Source of the DNA: Microbacterium sp. SORGH_AS_0888
GTDB lineage: Bacteria > Actinomycetota > Actinomycetes > Actinomycetales > Microbacteriaceae
Direction of reading: 5' to 3'
Assembly: GCF_030818905.1 (NCBI RefSeq)
Contig: NZ_JAUTAZ010000001.1
Location: 3,410,001 to 3,474,000, forward strand
DNA: 64,000 nucleotides
The position numbers were made by a program, and so were the translations under genes. A model generated the notes under the pieces. The model worked only from the letters and a program-made list of their open reading frames with translations, was not told where the DNA came from and ran no database searches. Positions within the stretch are counted from its first letter, which is position 1, and each line of letters begins with the position of its first letter. Below are positions 8,010 to 15,106 of this stretch, piece after piece.

Positions 8010-9915
8010 CTGAGGTTAACGGGCCTGTGGCGCAGTTGGTAGCGCGCTTCGTTCGCAATGAAGAGGTCAGGGGTTCGAATCCCCTCAGGTCCACCAAAGA
8101 ACGCTTACTCCAAACATTGCCATCGTCGATGTGGAGAGTTGAGCTGAGAGATACCGACGGAAAGTCCCCGTCCGCTGTTGGCGGTCGGGGACTTTGCATT
8201 GGTTGCTGAGAACAGCGCTGAGCTTGCCACGCCCTCTGTGCCTCGACGAGAAGCTGGGCTGGTTCTGACAGCTCGGAGTGCACTCGTTCGAGGTCGACGA
8301 CCCAGAGCCTCTTGAAGATGGCCTGGTTGAGTCGTCGGCGCATCTCGTCGCTCGCGTCGCGGTAGAGGGCGTACGGATCGTGAAGCAGTTTCAGCCAGCC
8401 GCGGATGTAGTCCACGCCTCGTGAGAGGTCGTCTTGGATGCTACCGAGTTGGGTTTCGACGGAGCGCTTCTCTTCGTCAATCGCGCGGATGCGGTCGGCG
8501 GCTGTGGCTGCTACGAGTCCGCCTTCAGCCACGAGTTCGACGAGGTTCGCAGCTTTTATCGCGAGCTGAGCGAGTCGGGTCTTGAGCTGATTGCGGAGCT
8601 GGTTCTGAACGCTCCTTTGATCGGCAAGGACGTCGTCAATGGCCTTCTCGACCCATGCGATGAACTCGGGATTGAGCTGAACAGTTCGGTAGTGGCGGAT
8701 AACCGCGTCCTCCACGTCGTGCATGGGCAGGTGGCGGGAGTCGCACTGCCCGTGCTGTCGAGCGGAGCAGAAGAAGTAGAAGTACTCGGCTTTGTTCGAG
8801 CCAACCGCGCGTTGGATCACCAGGCGGTTGTCGCCGCGACCGCGCTCGAGTTGGCACTCACCGCAGAACACGCTGCCCTTCAGATAGCTCTGGTGGACGC
8901 GCTTCCGTTCGCCGGCCTTGCTGGTGTCCTCCAGCATGCGCTGGACACATTCGAAGAGCTCGCGGTCAACGAGCGCGGGGTGGCGGCCGTCGTAGGACTC
9001 GTCTTTGTACGTGACCTCGCCGACGTAGTACCGGTCGCGGAGCAAGCGAGACATCTTTGACACCGAGATCGGCCCCGCGGCCCGAGAGATCGTCGGGCGG
9101 GTGGTGAGGCCGCGGGCTGTGAGAATCTCGACGATGTCGTCCATGGTGTGCTCGCCCGTGGCGTAGAGCTGGAACGCGAGGCTGATGAAGGGTGCCCGCT
9201 CGGGATCGATGACGACGGTATTGACCTTGCGACCTTCGAAGATCTCCGTCGCGTTGAGGTACCCCAGCGGCGCCTTCCCGAGGGTGCCTCCGCTCTTCGC
9301 CTTCTGGCCCATCTTGTAGGCGATATCTGCGCCGTCCTCGCGTGAGCGGTACTCATTGAAAGCGGCGAGGATGCCATGCATCAGTTGCCCGACGGGCGAG
9401 TCGTCGATCTGCTCGGTCGCGGAGATGAGCGCCACGCCGCGTTTCTGAAGCTCGGCCATAACGATGGCGTCGTCAATGCGGTTGCGGGCGAAGCGATTGA
9501 GCTTGTGGACGATGACGTAGTCGACGTCCTTCTCGCTGCGGATGCGTTGCAGCATCTGCTGGAACGCCACGCGCTTCTCCATCTCTGTGCCGCTTCGCCC
9601 GGGTTCGATGTACTCCTCGATGATCGAGAGGCCGAGTTGGTCAGCCTTGCGGCGACATGCAATCCGCTGGGCCGGTAGAGAAATGCCCTCGGGGTCGTAA
9701 TCGGTGTTCACCTGGTCGCGAGACGAGACGCGGAGGTAGATCACGGCTCGAGTGCCGGGAGCTGCGACGGAGGGGAGCATGCCGGAACCGCTGAACAGAT
9801 CGGTGGGTTCGTCGTCAACTTCGACTTCCATGAGCATCGGCGTGGCCGAGGGGGCACGGGTTGCGAACGCGGGTGGGGTTGCTGCCCCGTTGCCGACTGA
9901 TCGTTGTGAGGTCAT
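7843..9915 (-). CDS. Large serine recombinase (integrase) reading through tRNA-Ala
   Basis: The resolvase-type catalytic domain starts near residue 57 (VIYLRVSSRDQ, nucleophile Ser64), with KLNRFARNRIDD and the usual Arg residues. A recombinase domain, a four-Cys zinc ribbon (VFCGEC ... YFFCSARQHGQC) and a coiled coil follow, as in large serine integrases. A 50-residue N-terminal extension precedes it; later Mets exist. No stop occurs before the tRNA. From about codon 607 the frame is antisense tRNA-Ala (DLRGFEPLTSSLRTKRATNC) and then antisense of the upstream Asp23-like gene to 7843. The last ~84 residues are thus host-derived, as happens when integration into a tRNA 3' end removes the native stop. 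Confidence 0.85.
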   Translation of the reverse strand: MTSQRSVGNGAATPPAFATRAPSATPMLMEVEVDDEPTDLFSGSGMLPSVAAPGTRAVIYLRVSSRDQVNTDYDPEGISLPAQRIACRRKADQLGLSIIEEYIEPGRSGTEMEKRVAFQQMLQRIRSEKDVDYVIVHKLNRFARNRIDDAIVMAELQKRGVALISATEQIDDSPVGQLMHGILAAFNEYRSREDGADIAYKMGQKAKSGGTLGKAPLGYLNATEIFEGRKVNTVVIDPERAPFISLAFQLYATGEHTMDDIVEILTARGLTTRPTISRAAGPISVSKMSRLLRDRYYVGEVTYKDESYDGRHPALVDRELFECVQRMLEDTSKAGERKRVHQSYLKGSVFCGECQLERGRGDNRLVIQRAVGSNKAEYFYFFCSARQHGQCDSRHLPMHDVEDAVIRHYRTVQLNPEFIAWVEKAIDDVLADQRSVQNQLRNQLKTRLAQLAIKAANLVELVAEGGLVAATAADRIRAIDEEKRSVETQLGSIQDDLSRGVDYIRGWLKLLHDPYALYRDASDEMRRRLNQAIFKRLWVVDLERVHSELSEPAQLLVEAQRAWQAQRCSQQPMQSPRPPTADGDFPSVSLSSTLHIDDGNVWSKRSLVDLRGFEPLTSSLRTKRATNCATGPLTSATLSRPQTVLRPRARSGSPGCAPLLPPGRGCRGPPPRAGRRPQRRPRSSPPRRWP
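8021..8096 (+). tRNA. tRNA-Ala, anticodon CGC
   Basis: The 76 nt fold as a standard cloverleaf: acceptor GGGCCTG pairs with CAGGTCC, the anticodon loop is TTCGCAA (CGC, reads GCG), and the T arm is AGGGG TTCGAAT CCCCT. CCA is encoded at 8094-8096. The 3' end directly borders the integrase gene on the opposite strand, which marks it as an integration site. Confidence 0.95.
8161..8195. terminator. Strong hairpin between tRNA-Ala and integrase
   Basis: AAAGTCCCCG (8161-8170) pairs with CGGGGACTTT (8186-8195), with an inner CCGC/GCGG stem. The plus strand ends the stem with TTT. It is placed as a terminator for the Asp23/tRNA transcript, but it also lies inside the integrase open frame. Confidence 0.5.
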
Positions 9916-10081
9916 GAGCGCTCCTTCGTGATCGCGTGTGTCGATGGGATGAGGCAGAGAGGGAAGGATCGACGTCGCAGACGTTCGATGGCGACGCCTC
10001 CAAGCGCATCGCGCATGCTGCGAAGTGCGTTCACGCGGTCGCCGAACCACGCCATCTGCGCGCCGGTCAACGCTGAGTTTT

Positions 10082-10123
10082 GACGGCAACTTTTGACGGC
10101 TTGAGCACCCCAAAGTTGCCGTC
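10082..10123. repeat. Inverted repeat upstream of the integrase
   Basis: GACGGCAACTTT (10082-10093) is repeated inverted at 10112-10123 around an 18-nt spacer. It lies about 170 nt upstream of the integrase start and next to the tRNA-like remnant. It could be a regulator or recombinase site, or a terminator stem; no T-run follows. Confidence 0.4.
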
Positions 10124-10158
10124 GTGCGTGCGTGTGATGGTGGTGAATAACAGAGTTA

Positions 10159-10233
10159 GGGATCGTCTCCGAAAGGGCAAAAGTCAAACTTTTAAGCAGG
10201 GTGTCGTGGGTTCGAGCCCCACTGGTCCCTCCA
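10159..10233 (+). tRNA. tRNA-Lys(TTT)-like remnant, defective 5' half
   Basis: The 3' half is a good tRNA: a CTTTTAA loop-like sequence, T arm GTGGG TTCGAGC CCCAC (10206-10222), acceptor TGGTCCC, then T and CCA. The total length of 75 nt and a 5' GGGATCG that can pair with the acceptor (two wobbles) fit a tRNA. However, the D arm and anticodon stem do not form. A terminator follows at once. It is best read as the 3' part of a tRNA left at an old attachment site, not a working tRNA. Confidence 0.5.
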
Positions 10234-10241
10234 TCGAAAGC

Positions 10242-10273
10242 CGCCATCTCCACCTCTGTGAGATGGCGTTTTT
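10242..10273 (+). terminator. Rho-independent terminator after the tRNA remnant
   Basis: CGCCATCTC (10242-10250) pairs with GAGATGGCG (10260-10268), followed by TTTTT. This is a classic intrinsic terminator only 9 nt beyond the tRNA-like 3' end, so a complete tRNA transcription unit end has been preserved here. Confidence 0.8.
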
Positions 10274-10323
10274 CGTTGGCCTCAGCCGCTTGACGCCTTA
10301 CCGGTTCGATGGCATCGCTCTCT

Positions 10324-10352
10324 GAGATAAGCCGTCGCTGACGGCTTCTCTC
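10324..10352. terminator. Palindromic hairpin, possible terminator
   Basis: AAGCCGTC-GCT-GACGGCTT (10329-10347) with outer GAGA/TCTC pairs forms a stable stem. No clear T-run follows on either strand. It stands in the 10274-10440 gap, which holds no gene I can recognise. Confidence 0.4.
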
Positions 10353-10474
10353 ACCCGCGGGCATCCCCTCGGACACTCTCGCACCGGTGTCTGAGTCGTG
10401 GGCAGTGAGGGCAGCGGCGACGCGTTGAAGGGCTTGGAGCTGAACCCGGTTCGGTGGACACGGTTGTTGGTTGA

Positions 10475-11335
10475 TTATGCCGCGATGGCGGCGTGATGGG
10501 TGTTCTCGAACTCGAGCGGTGAGACGTCGCCGATGCCGGAGTGGCGGCGTTTCGGGTTGTACCAGGCCTCGATCCATTCGAAGATCGCTTGCCCGAGCTC
10601 GTCTCGGCTCTGCCAGACGTGCTGGTCGAGGAGTTCGCGTTGCATCGTGGACCAGAACGACTCCATGAGTCCGTTGTCGACGCTGGACGCGACCCTGCCC
10701 ATCGATCCGAGCAGTCCAGCTTGGCGGAGCCGATGCCCGAACACCCAGGACGTGTATTGGGATCCGCGGTCCGAATGCACCACGGTTCCCGGCTCCGGGT
10801 TCCGCCGCCACCGAGCCATGTCGAGGGCGTCGACAACGAGCTCCGCGCGGATGTGATCGGCGATCGCCCACCCAACAACGCGACGGGAGAAGACGTCTAC
10901 GACGGCCGCGCAGTAGACCTTCCCGGTCCGCGTCGGATGTTCCGTGATATCGGTGACCCAGAGTTTGTCCGGGCCGTCCGCGACAAACTGACGTTTCACG
11001 AGATCCTCATGCGGCGCCGGCAGCGGGCGGACCTTGCCACGTTTGCGACGGTGACTGATCCCCGCGATCCCGGCCAGGCGCATCAGCCGAGCCACCCGCT
11101 TCTTCCCGCATCGGATCTGCAACCCGAGCCGCAACTCCGCATGCACCCGCCTCGCACCGTAGCTGGTTCGGGAGTCGCGGTGAATGCGGACGATCGTGAC
11201 CGTCAGGTCCGCATCCGTTCGAGAACGATGCGAGGGCGGTCGCTTCTTCCACGCGTAATACCCGGAACGAGAGACCCGCAGTACCCGACAGGCCAGGGAC
11301 GCATCGATCCCGGTGGTGACGAGGCGGTCGATCAC
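10475..11335 (-). CDS. IS3-family transposase OrfB (DDE)
   Basis: This 286-aa rve-type integrase has the catalytic triad in VTDITEHP, HSDRGSQY and ESFWSTMQRE (35-residue D-E spacing group), preceded by an HTH_21-like region (YGARRVHAEL). GTG 11335 overlaps the orfA stop in -1 phase. Production as an OrfAB fusion by frameshifting is expected, so independent initiation at this GTG is uncertain. Confidence 0.92.
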   Translation of the reverse strand: MIDRLVTTGIDASLACRVLRVSRSGYYAWKKRPPSHRSRTDADLTVTIVRIHRDSRTSYGARRVHAELRLGLQIRCGKKRVARLMRLAGIAGISHRRKRGKVRPLPAPHEDLVKRQFVADGPDKLWVTDITEHPTRTGKVYCAAVVDVFSRRVVGWAIADHIRAELVVDALDMARWRRNPEPGTVVHSDRGSQYTSWVFGHRLRQAGLLGSMGRVASSVDNGLMESFWSTMQRELLDQHVWQSRDELGQAIFEWIEAWYNPKRRHSGIGDVSPLEFENTHHAAIAA

Positions 11336-11631
11336 CGGGAAGACCCTTTTGGGCCGACCACCTCCCGAGCGAAATACGCTGACGCCTGCCGAAGGATCTC
11401 GATCTCCGCAGCTTGAACCCGGTTCTCGCGACGCAAGCGAACCAGCTCGGCGCGCTCGTCCGAGGTCACGCCTTCCTGGACGCCCTCGTCGACATCAGCG
11501 ATCTTCATCCACCGGCGCAGACAGGACTCGCTGATCCCGAGATCAGTCGCGAGCTGCGCGATCGGCTTCTCCTTCGACCGCGCGAGCGCGACCGCCCTCC
11601 GACGAAACTCCACCGGGTGAGCTGCAGGCAT
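11332..11631 (-). CDS. IS3-family transposase OrfA
   Basis: The 99-aa product has an N-terminal HTH (FRRRAVALARSKEKPIAQLA then TDLGISESCLRRW) and a leucine-zipper helix (ELVRLRRENRVQAAEIEILR). Just before its stop the mRNA contains C_CCA_AAA (11353-11347), a textbook X_XXY_YYZ slippery heptamer in the right phase for -1 frameshifting into orfB. Confidence 0.92.
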   Translation of the reverse strand: MPAAHPVEFRRRAVALARSKEKPIAQLATDLGISESCLRRWMKIADVDEGVQEGVTSDERAELVRLRRENRVQAAEIEILRQASAYFAREVVGPKGSSR

Positions 11632-11691
11632 GTTGACTCCTTCACGAACGACTCTCGCCGCTCAGATCAGGTGTCCACAAGACCGGGTTCA

Positions 11692-11762
11692 GCTCCGGCA
11701 GCCTTCTCCTCGGGCGAGTAGCGACGCGTCGTCGGCTTCCCGATCGCCTGTTCCTTCGGCAT
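11692..11762 (-). pseudogene. 5' fragment of a second IS3 orfA, cut by the IS3 element
   Basis: ATG at 11762 begins MPKEQAIGKPTTRRYSPEEK, typical of the N-terminus of another IS3 orfA lineage. The frame is broken exactly where the IS3 inverted repeat starts. The remainder of this second element is not found on the left side of the IS, so one end was lost. Confidence 0.7.
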
Positions 11763-11845
11763 AACTCCATCCTCGTTTCCAAGGTCAGGAGCCTCCAACA
11801 AACCCAGGGCGCTTCAGTGCCCGCAACGCGAGGGCATGCGAACTG

Positions 11846-12286
11846 CTATGAAGGGTGGCTTGTAGGCCGGCTGTATCCCGGACGCTCACGGATGGGGACG
11901 TCAACGCTGCGTAGCCCGTTGAGCACGGTCTGCGGATCAAATCCCAACCTGCGCCCGATTGCGGCGGCGGACTTCCCCTCGACGTACAGTGCCACAGCGA
12001 CCGTGATGTTTCCCTCGCTCATGCGGCGAACCGTCTCAATCCCACGGGAGGCGAGGTGGGTACACACTGTCTGCCGCGTGACGCCGAATTGACGGCCCAC
12101 ATCAGCGACGTTGCCGACTTCGAGGTAACGCGCGACCAGCTCATCTATCTCGGAAGGGCGGAGCTGTCGGGCAGATCGGGCTCGCGGTGCTGCTTGCTTC
12201 GGTCTCCGGGACTGCGCCGCTTTCAGTGCGAGCTCGACAGGAGGGTGACCGTCGCAATGTTTGGAGTAAGCGTGCAGTAGGTCCAT
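11846..12286 (-). CDS. Double helix-turn-helix protein, copy 1
   Basis: The 146-aa product starts MDLLHAYSKHCDG and has two predicted HTH units: NVADVGRQFGVTRQTVCTHL (about residues 57-76) and GKSAAAIGRRLGFDPQTVLN (about 100-119), of the resolvase C-terminal (HTH_7) kind. No catalytic recombinase domain is attached. ATG 12286 is chosen because it aligns with copies 2 and 3. An out-of-frame ATG 10 nt upstream lies closer to the GGA-containing hairpin, so the true N-terminus is unsure. Two further copies lie at 16621 and 21043 in the same orientation. The function is unknown. Confidence 0.7.
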   Translation of the reverse strand: MDLLHAYSKHCDGHPPVELALKAAQSRRPKQAAPRARSARQLRPSEIDELVARYLEVGNVADVGRQFGVTRQTVCTHLASRGIETVRRMSEGNITVAVALYVEGKSAAAIGRRLGFDPQTVLNGLRSVDVPIRERPGYSRPTSHPS

Positions 12287-12296
12287 CGAATAACAT

Positions 12297-12326
12297 GCGG
12301 CGCCTTTCCTTCGGGAGCGGCGCCGC
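12297..12326 (-). promoter_or_regulatory. Hairpin enclosing the ribosome-binding site of HTH copy 1
   Basis: GCGGCGCC and GGCGCCGC flank a loop that contains GAAGGAAA, so the presumed Shine-Dalgarno lies inside an 8-bp GC stem with an inner TCC-CGAA-GGA stem. It could restrain translation. Copy 3 has the same design at 21527-21554. Confidence 0.5.
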
Positions 12327-12596
12327 ATGCCTTTTCGTGCTCGGTGACGATGCTGGCGAACGGTTCGGCCAGCACGCCCTCGACGGCCCACGGGCTTCGC
12401 AAAGGAGTTCCAGCGGATCGATGTCGATATTGCCGCGAAACTTCCACGAAGCGCAGGCGGAGGTTGCGGAGGCCTTGCTCGATGCCGACGATATGGGCAG
12501 GTCCACAACCTCACAACGGCGCCTCTGTCCGGAGAGGCGTTGTTCTCATTTCGGTTACGGTCACGATGTCGGCGAATGGTACGGATGCCATCCGCT
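12327..12596. other. Gap with no recognisable gene
   Basis: I find no convincing coding region between HTH copy 1 and the IS3 scrap. Short frames have no recognisable motif. A hairpin with arms around GCCTCT/AGAGGC lies near 12508-12537. The stretch is probably eroded mobile-element DNA. Confidence 0.4.
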
Positions 12597-12686
12597 GATC
12601 GCCCTCCCGACCACGTGGCGGGAGACGGCGTCAGCGACGGCCGCGCAGGGGATCTTCCCGGTTCTCGGCGGATGTTCCGCGGTGAC
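12597..12686 (-). pseudogene. Degenerate IS3 orfB fragment
   Basis: The translated piece VTAEHPPRTGKIPCAAVADA continuing to VVGRAI matches the first catalytic region of the intact OrfB nearby (VTDITEHPTRTGKVYCAAVV ... VVGWAI). The key Asp of VTD is replaced. No other part of the gene remains. Confidence 0.6.
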
Positions 12687-12870
12687 GGAGGAAAACATCA
12701 GCGCGCTTGGAGAGGAGGCGCTGTACGGAGACGTCGCGTTTGTTCGATGGCGACTCGGTGACACAGGACGTGACTGGCTAACATGCGGCGGCGGTCGCAG
12801 TTGCCAATGTCGCCGTATACCCCCGGTTTGAGGCGCTTACTGTGGGCTTGAACTCACCGTGGGGTGGCGG

Positions 12871-13362
12871 TCAGGGTTCGACCGCTTCGTCTGAGGTGAT
12901 GTAGTCCAGCATTTCGAGGCGGAGTTCCGTCAGGAGTTGGGCGAACTCCAGAAGGAACTCGGGGCTGCGTTCGGACATTTTCCGCGCGAGACGCTCTCCG
13001 AGTGGATCGAAGAAGGCGTCGGCCAGTTCTTGAACTCCCGGGGTGGAGTGCAGCGTCACTATGCGGCGATCCGAGTGCGTGCGAGATCGTGTGATGTGCC
13101 CAACGGCCTCGAGGCGGTTGAGGAGGGTGGAGGTTGCACCGAAACTCAAACCAATTCGCTCGCTGAGCTTCGCGGGCGAGAGGGGTTCACCCGCATCTTC
13201 GGCGGCGAGGATCTCGATCATTGCCGCCGCGTCGGTGGAGTGCAGATCCTCACGCGCGGCGAACGCTCGGCCGACCTGAGCGTACGCGGCTCCATATGTA
13301 CGCAACGCCTCGTTCACGGTCTCCGCTTCAGCGCGCGGCTCGTCGTGTGGTTGCGCGCTCAC
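12871..13362 (-). CDS. MarR-family transcriptional regulator
   Basis: The 163-aa protein has the winged-helix core LSERIGLSFGATSTLLNRLE (recognition helix) and RSRTHSDRRIVTLH (wing with the conserved D-R-R), flanked by dimerisation helices. It is divergent from an efflux pump-monooxygenase operon with 109 nt between starts, the usual set-up for a repressor of that operon relieved by a small aromatic or drug ligand. The ligand is unknown. Confidence 0.9.
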   Translation of the reverse strand: MSAQPHDEPRAEAETVNEALRTYGAAYAQVGRAFAAREDLHSTDAAAMIEILAAEDAGEPLSPAKLSERIGLSFGATSTLLNRLEAVGHITRSRTHSDRRIVTLHSTPGVQELADAFFDPLGERLARKMSERSPEFLLEFAQLLTELRLEMLDYITSDEAVEP

Positions 13363-13397
13363 CGGCGGCCTCCCTCCAGCGTGTCCGTGTAGGCCAC

Positions 13398-13459
13398 GAT
13401 TTGGATTTTATCAGAGCATGAAGTTATTCTATCGCCAAATCATTTGACAGTGAAATAAC
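13398..13459. promoter_or_regulatory. AT-rich divergent promoter/operator with inverted repeats
   Basis: The intergenic DNA is far more AT-rich than its surroundings. GATTTGG (13398-13404) pairs with CCAAATC (13435-13441), and GTTATT (13423-13428) with AATAAC (13454-13459). They are candidate MarR operator half-sites between the repressor and pump genes. Promoter boxes cannot be fixed with confidence. Confidence 0.4.
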
Positions 13460-13471
13460 ACGGAGGCATTC

Positions 13472-15106
13472 ATGGCGTTCTCAGACAACGCGCGCCGGTG
13501 GATCGGACTGGTCGCCGTGGCCCTCGGGGTCGCGCTCATCGTCGTCGACACGACGATCGTGAACGTGATCACACCATCCGTGATCGACGAGTTGGGCATC
13601 GACTCCAGTCAGGCGCAGTGGATCCAAGAGTCTTACGCGATCGTCTTCGCCGCCCTGTTGCTCGTCGTCGGCCGCATCTCAGACCTGCGCGGAGCGAAGA
13701 GCGTGTTCCTTCTCGGGGTCGTCATCTTCGGGGTGACGAGCCTTCTGGCCGGCCTCGCCCCCACGGGAGAGGTCCTCATCTCTGCCCGGTTCCTGCAGGG
13801 AATCGGCGCCGCGGCCATCCTGCCGACATCACTAGCCCTCCTCAATGCCGCGTTCACCGGACCCGCGCGCGGCAAGGCGTTCGCGGTGTGGGGCTCGACG
13901 ATCGGCGCGGCGACCGCGCTCGGCCCGGTGCTGGGCGGGTGGCTCTCCGAACACGCTTCGTGGCGGTGGGCATTCGGGATCAACATCCCTCTGACGTTGC
14001 TGATCCTCGTCATCGGTGCGGTGTTCCTGGTACAGCCGACACGTTCTCGCGGAACCGTCGACGGGGTGAGCGCAGCCCTGTCGATCGTCGGGCTCGGACT
14101 GCTCGCCTTCGGGCTGGTCGAAGGACGCATCTACGGCTGGCTGTTCAGCGAAGAGCCGCTCACGGTTGTGGGGTGGACGTGGGACTCTGGTCTGTCGCCC
14201 GCGTTTGTCGCCATCGTGACCGCTGTCGTGGTGATGGGCCTTTTCGTGCGGCGCCAGGTCGTGGTGAGCCGTGGTTCCACCCGGCACCAGCCACTCATGG
14301 ATACTCGGCTCTTCTCGATCGCGTCGTTCCGCAACGGCAACGTCGCCACCCTCATCATCGGCCTGGGCGAGTTCGGCATCATCGCGGTGCTTCCGCTTTG
14401 GCTGCAGTTCACGCTCGGATACACGCCACTACAGGCGGGTCTGGCGCTTGTTCCCATCGCGGTGGGTAGCTTCGTCGCTAGTGGCATGAGCTTCCCGCTG
14501 TCCGGTCGGGTCAGCGCGCTCACCTTCGTGCGCATCGGCCTGATCCTCGAGGTCATCGGCCTGATCGGGCTCGGAGCCGTCGCGGCATTCACAAATGCCT
14601 CATGGTGGACCATCGCTCTCGTACTGTTCTTCTACGGAGTAGGAGTCGGCTTCGCGACCGCCCAGGTGACGAACGTCGTGCTCGCCGATGTTCCGACTGA
14701 CGAAGGTGGTCAGAGCTCAGGCATCCAGAGCACCTTCCGTCAGCTCGGATCGGCCCTCGGTATCGCGGCGTTGACGACCGTGTTCTTCTCCACGCTCGGC
14801 ACCACCCTGCAGGAGAAGCTGGAAGACACCGGTCTTGCTGCGAAAGACGCCAAGGACTTCGCGGATGCCGTGACCGACAGCGCCGGCGCGTCGATCGATC
14901 CGATCGGTCAGGTACCCGGGCTCGAGTACGTGGCAGACCTCGCGCGGGAGTCGATGACCCATGCTGTGGCATTCGGATCCGCACTCGCTGCCGGCTTCCT
15001 CGTCATCGGAGTCATCGCCACCCTCCTCATTCCACAGCGGCGTGCTGTGTCAGGATCGCCGGCGCACAACGTGGCGGGACACGAAGCTGTCGAGGGCGCG
15101 AAGTGA
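13472..15106 (+). CDS. DHA2-family MFS drug efflux transporter (14 TM)
   Basis: This 544-aa proton-driven exporter begins with helix 1 containing VDTTIVNVITPSVIDELGI (the DHA2 motif D1, LDxTIVNVALP-like). QWIQESYAIVFAALLLVVGR and the loop 2-3 motif GRISDLRGAKSVF follow. Motif C is altered to GPVLGGWLSEHASWRWAF. The length and about 14 hydrophobic segments fit the EmrB/QacA group. AACACGGAGG lies 7 nt before the ATG. The downstream monooxygenase overlaps its stop, so a drug may be both exported and modified. Confidence 0.92.
   Translation: MAFSDNARRWIGLVAVALGVALIVVDTTIVNVITPSVIDELGIDSSQAQWIQESYAIVFAALLLVVGRISDLRGAKSVFLLGVVIFGVTSLLAGLAPTGEVLISARFLQGIGAAAILPTSLALLNAAFTGPARGKAFAVWGSTIGAATALGPVLGGWLSEHASWRWAFGINIPLTLLILVIGAVFLVQPTRSRGTVDGVSAALSIVGLGLLAFGLVEGRIYGWLFSEEPLTVVGWTWDSGLSPAFVAIVTAVVVMGLFVRRQVVVSRGSTRHQPLMDTRLFSIASFRNGNVATLIIGLGEFGIIAVLPLWLQFTLGYTPLQAGLALVPIAVGSFVASGMSFPLSGRVSALTFVRIGLILEVIGLIGLGAVAAFTNASWWTIALVLFFYGVGVGFATAQVTNVVLADVPTDEGGQSSGIQSTFRQLGSALGIAALTTVFFSTLGTTLQEKLEDTGLAAKDAKDFADAVTDSAGASIDPIGQVPGLEYVADLARESMTHAVAFGSALAAGFLVIGVIATLLIPQRRAVSGSPAHNVAGHEAVEGAK

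Larger units (their letters stand above)
10441..11691 (-). mobile_element. Complete IS3-family insertion sequence
   Basis: The terminal inverted repeats begin TGAACCCGGT on the left (10441) and end ACCGGGTTCA on the right (11691). They extend inward to TGGACAC with three mismatches. The 1251-bp element carries orfA and orfB in the usual -1 arrangement. Flanking bases (GGAGC left, GCTCC right) are an inverted match and not a 3-bp direct repeat, so target duplication is not evident. The right end interrupts another IS3 orfA. Confidence 0.85.

Noticed and set aside
12141..12296. Short frame from the ATG at 12296 (MLFDGPTARLLQTLRR...) as the real product of HTH copy 1
   Set aside because: The corresponding frame is not conserved as protein in copies 2 and 3, whereas the MDLLHAYSKHC frame is.
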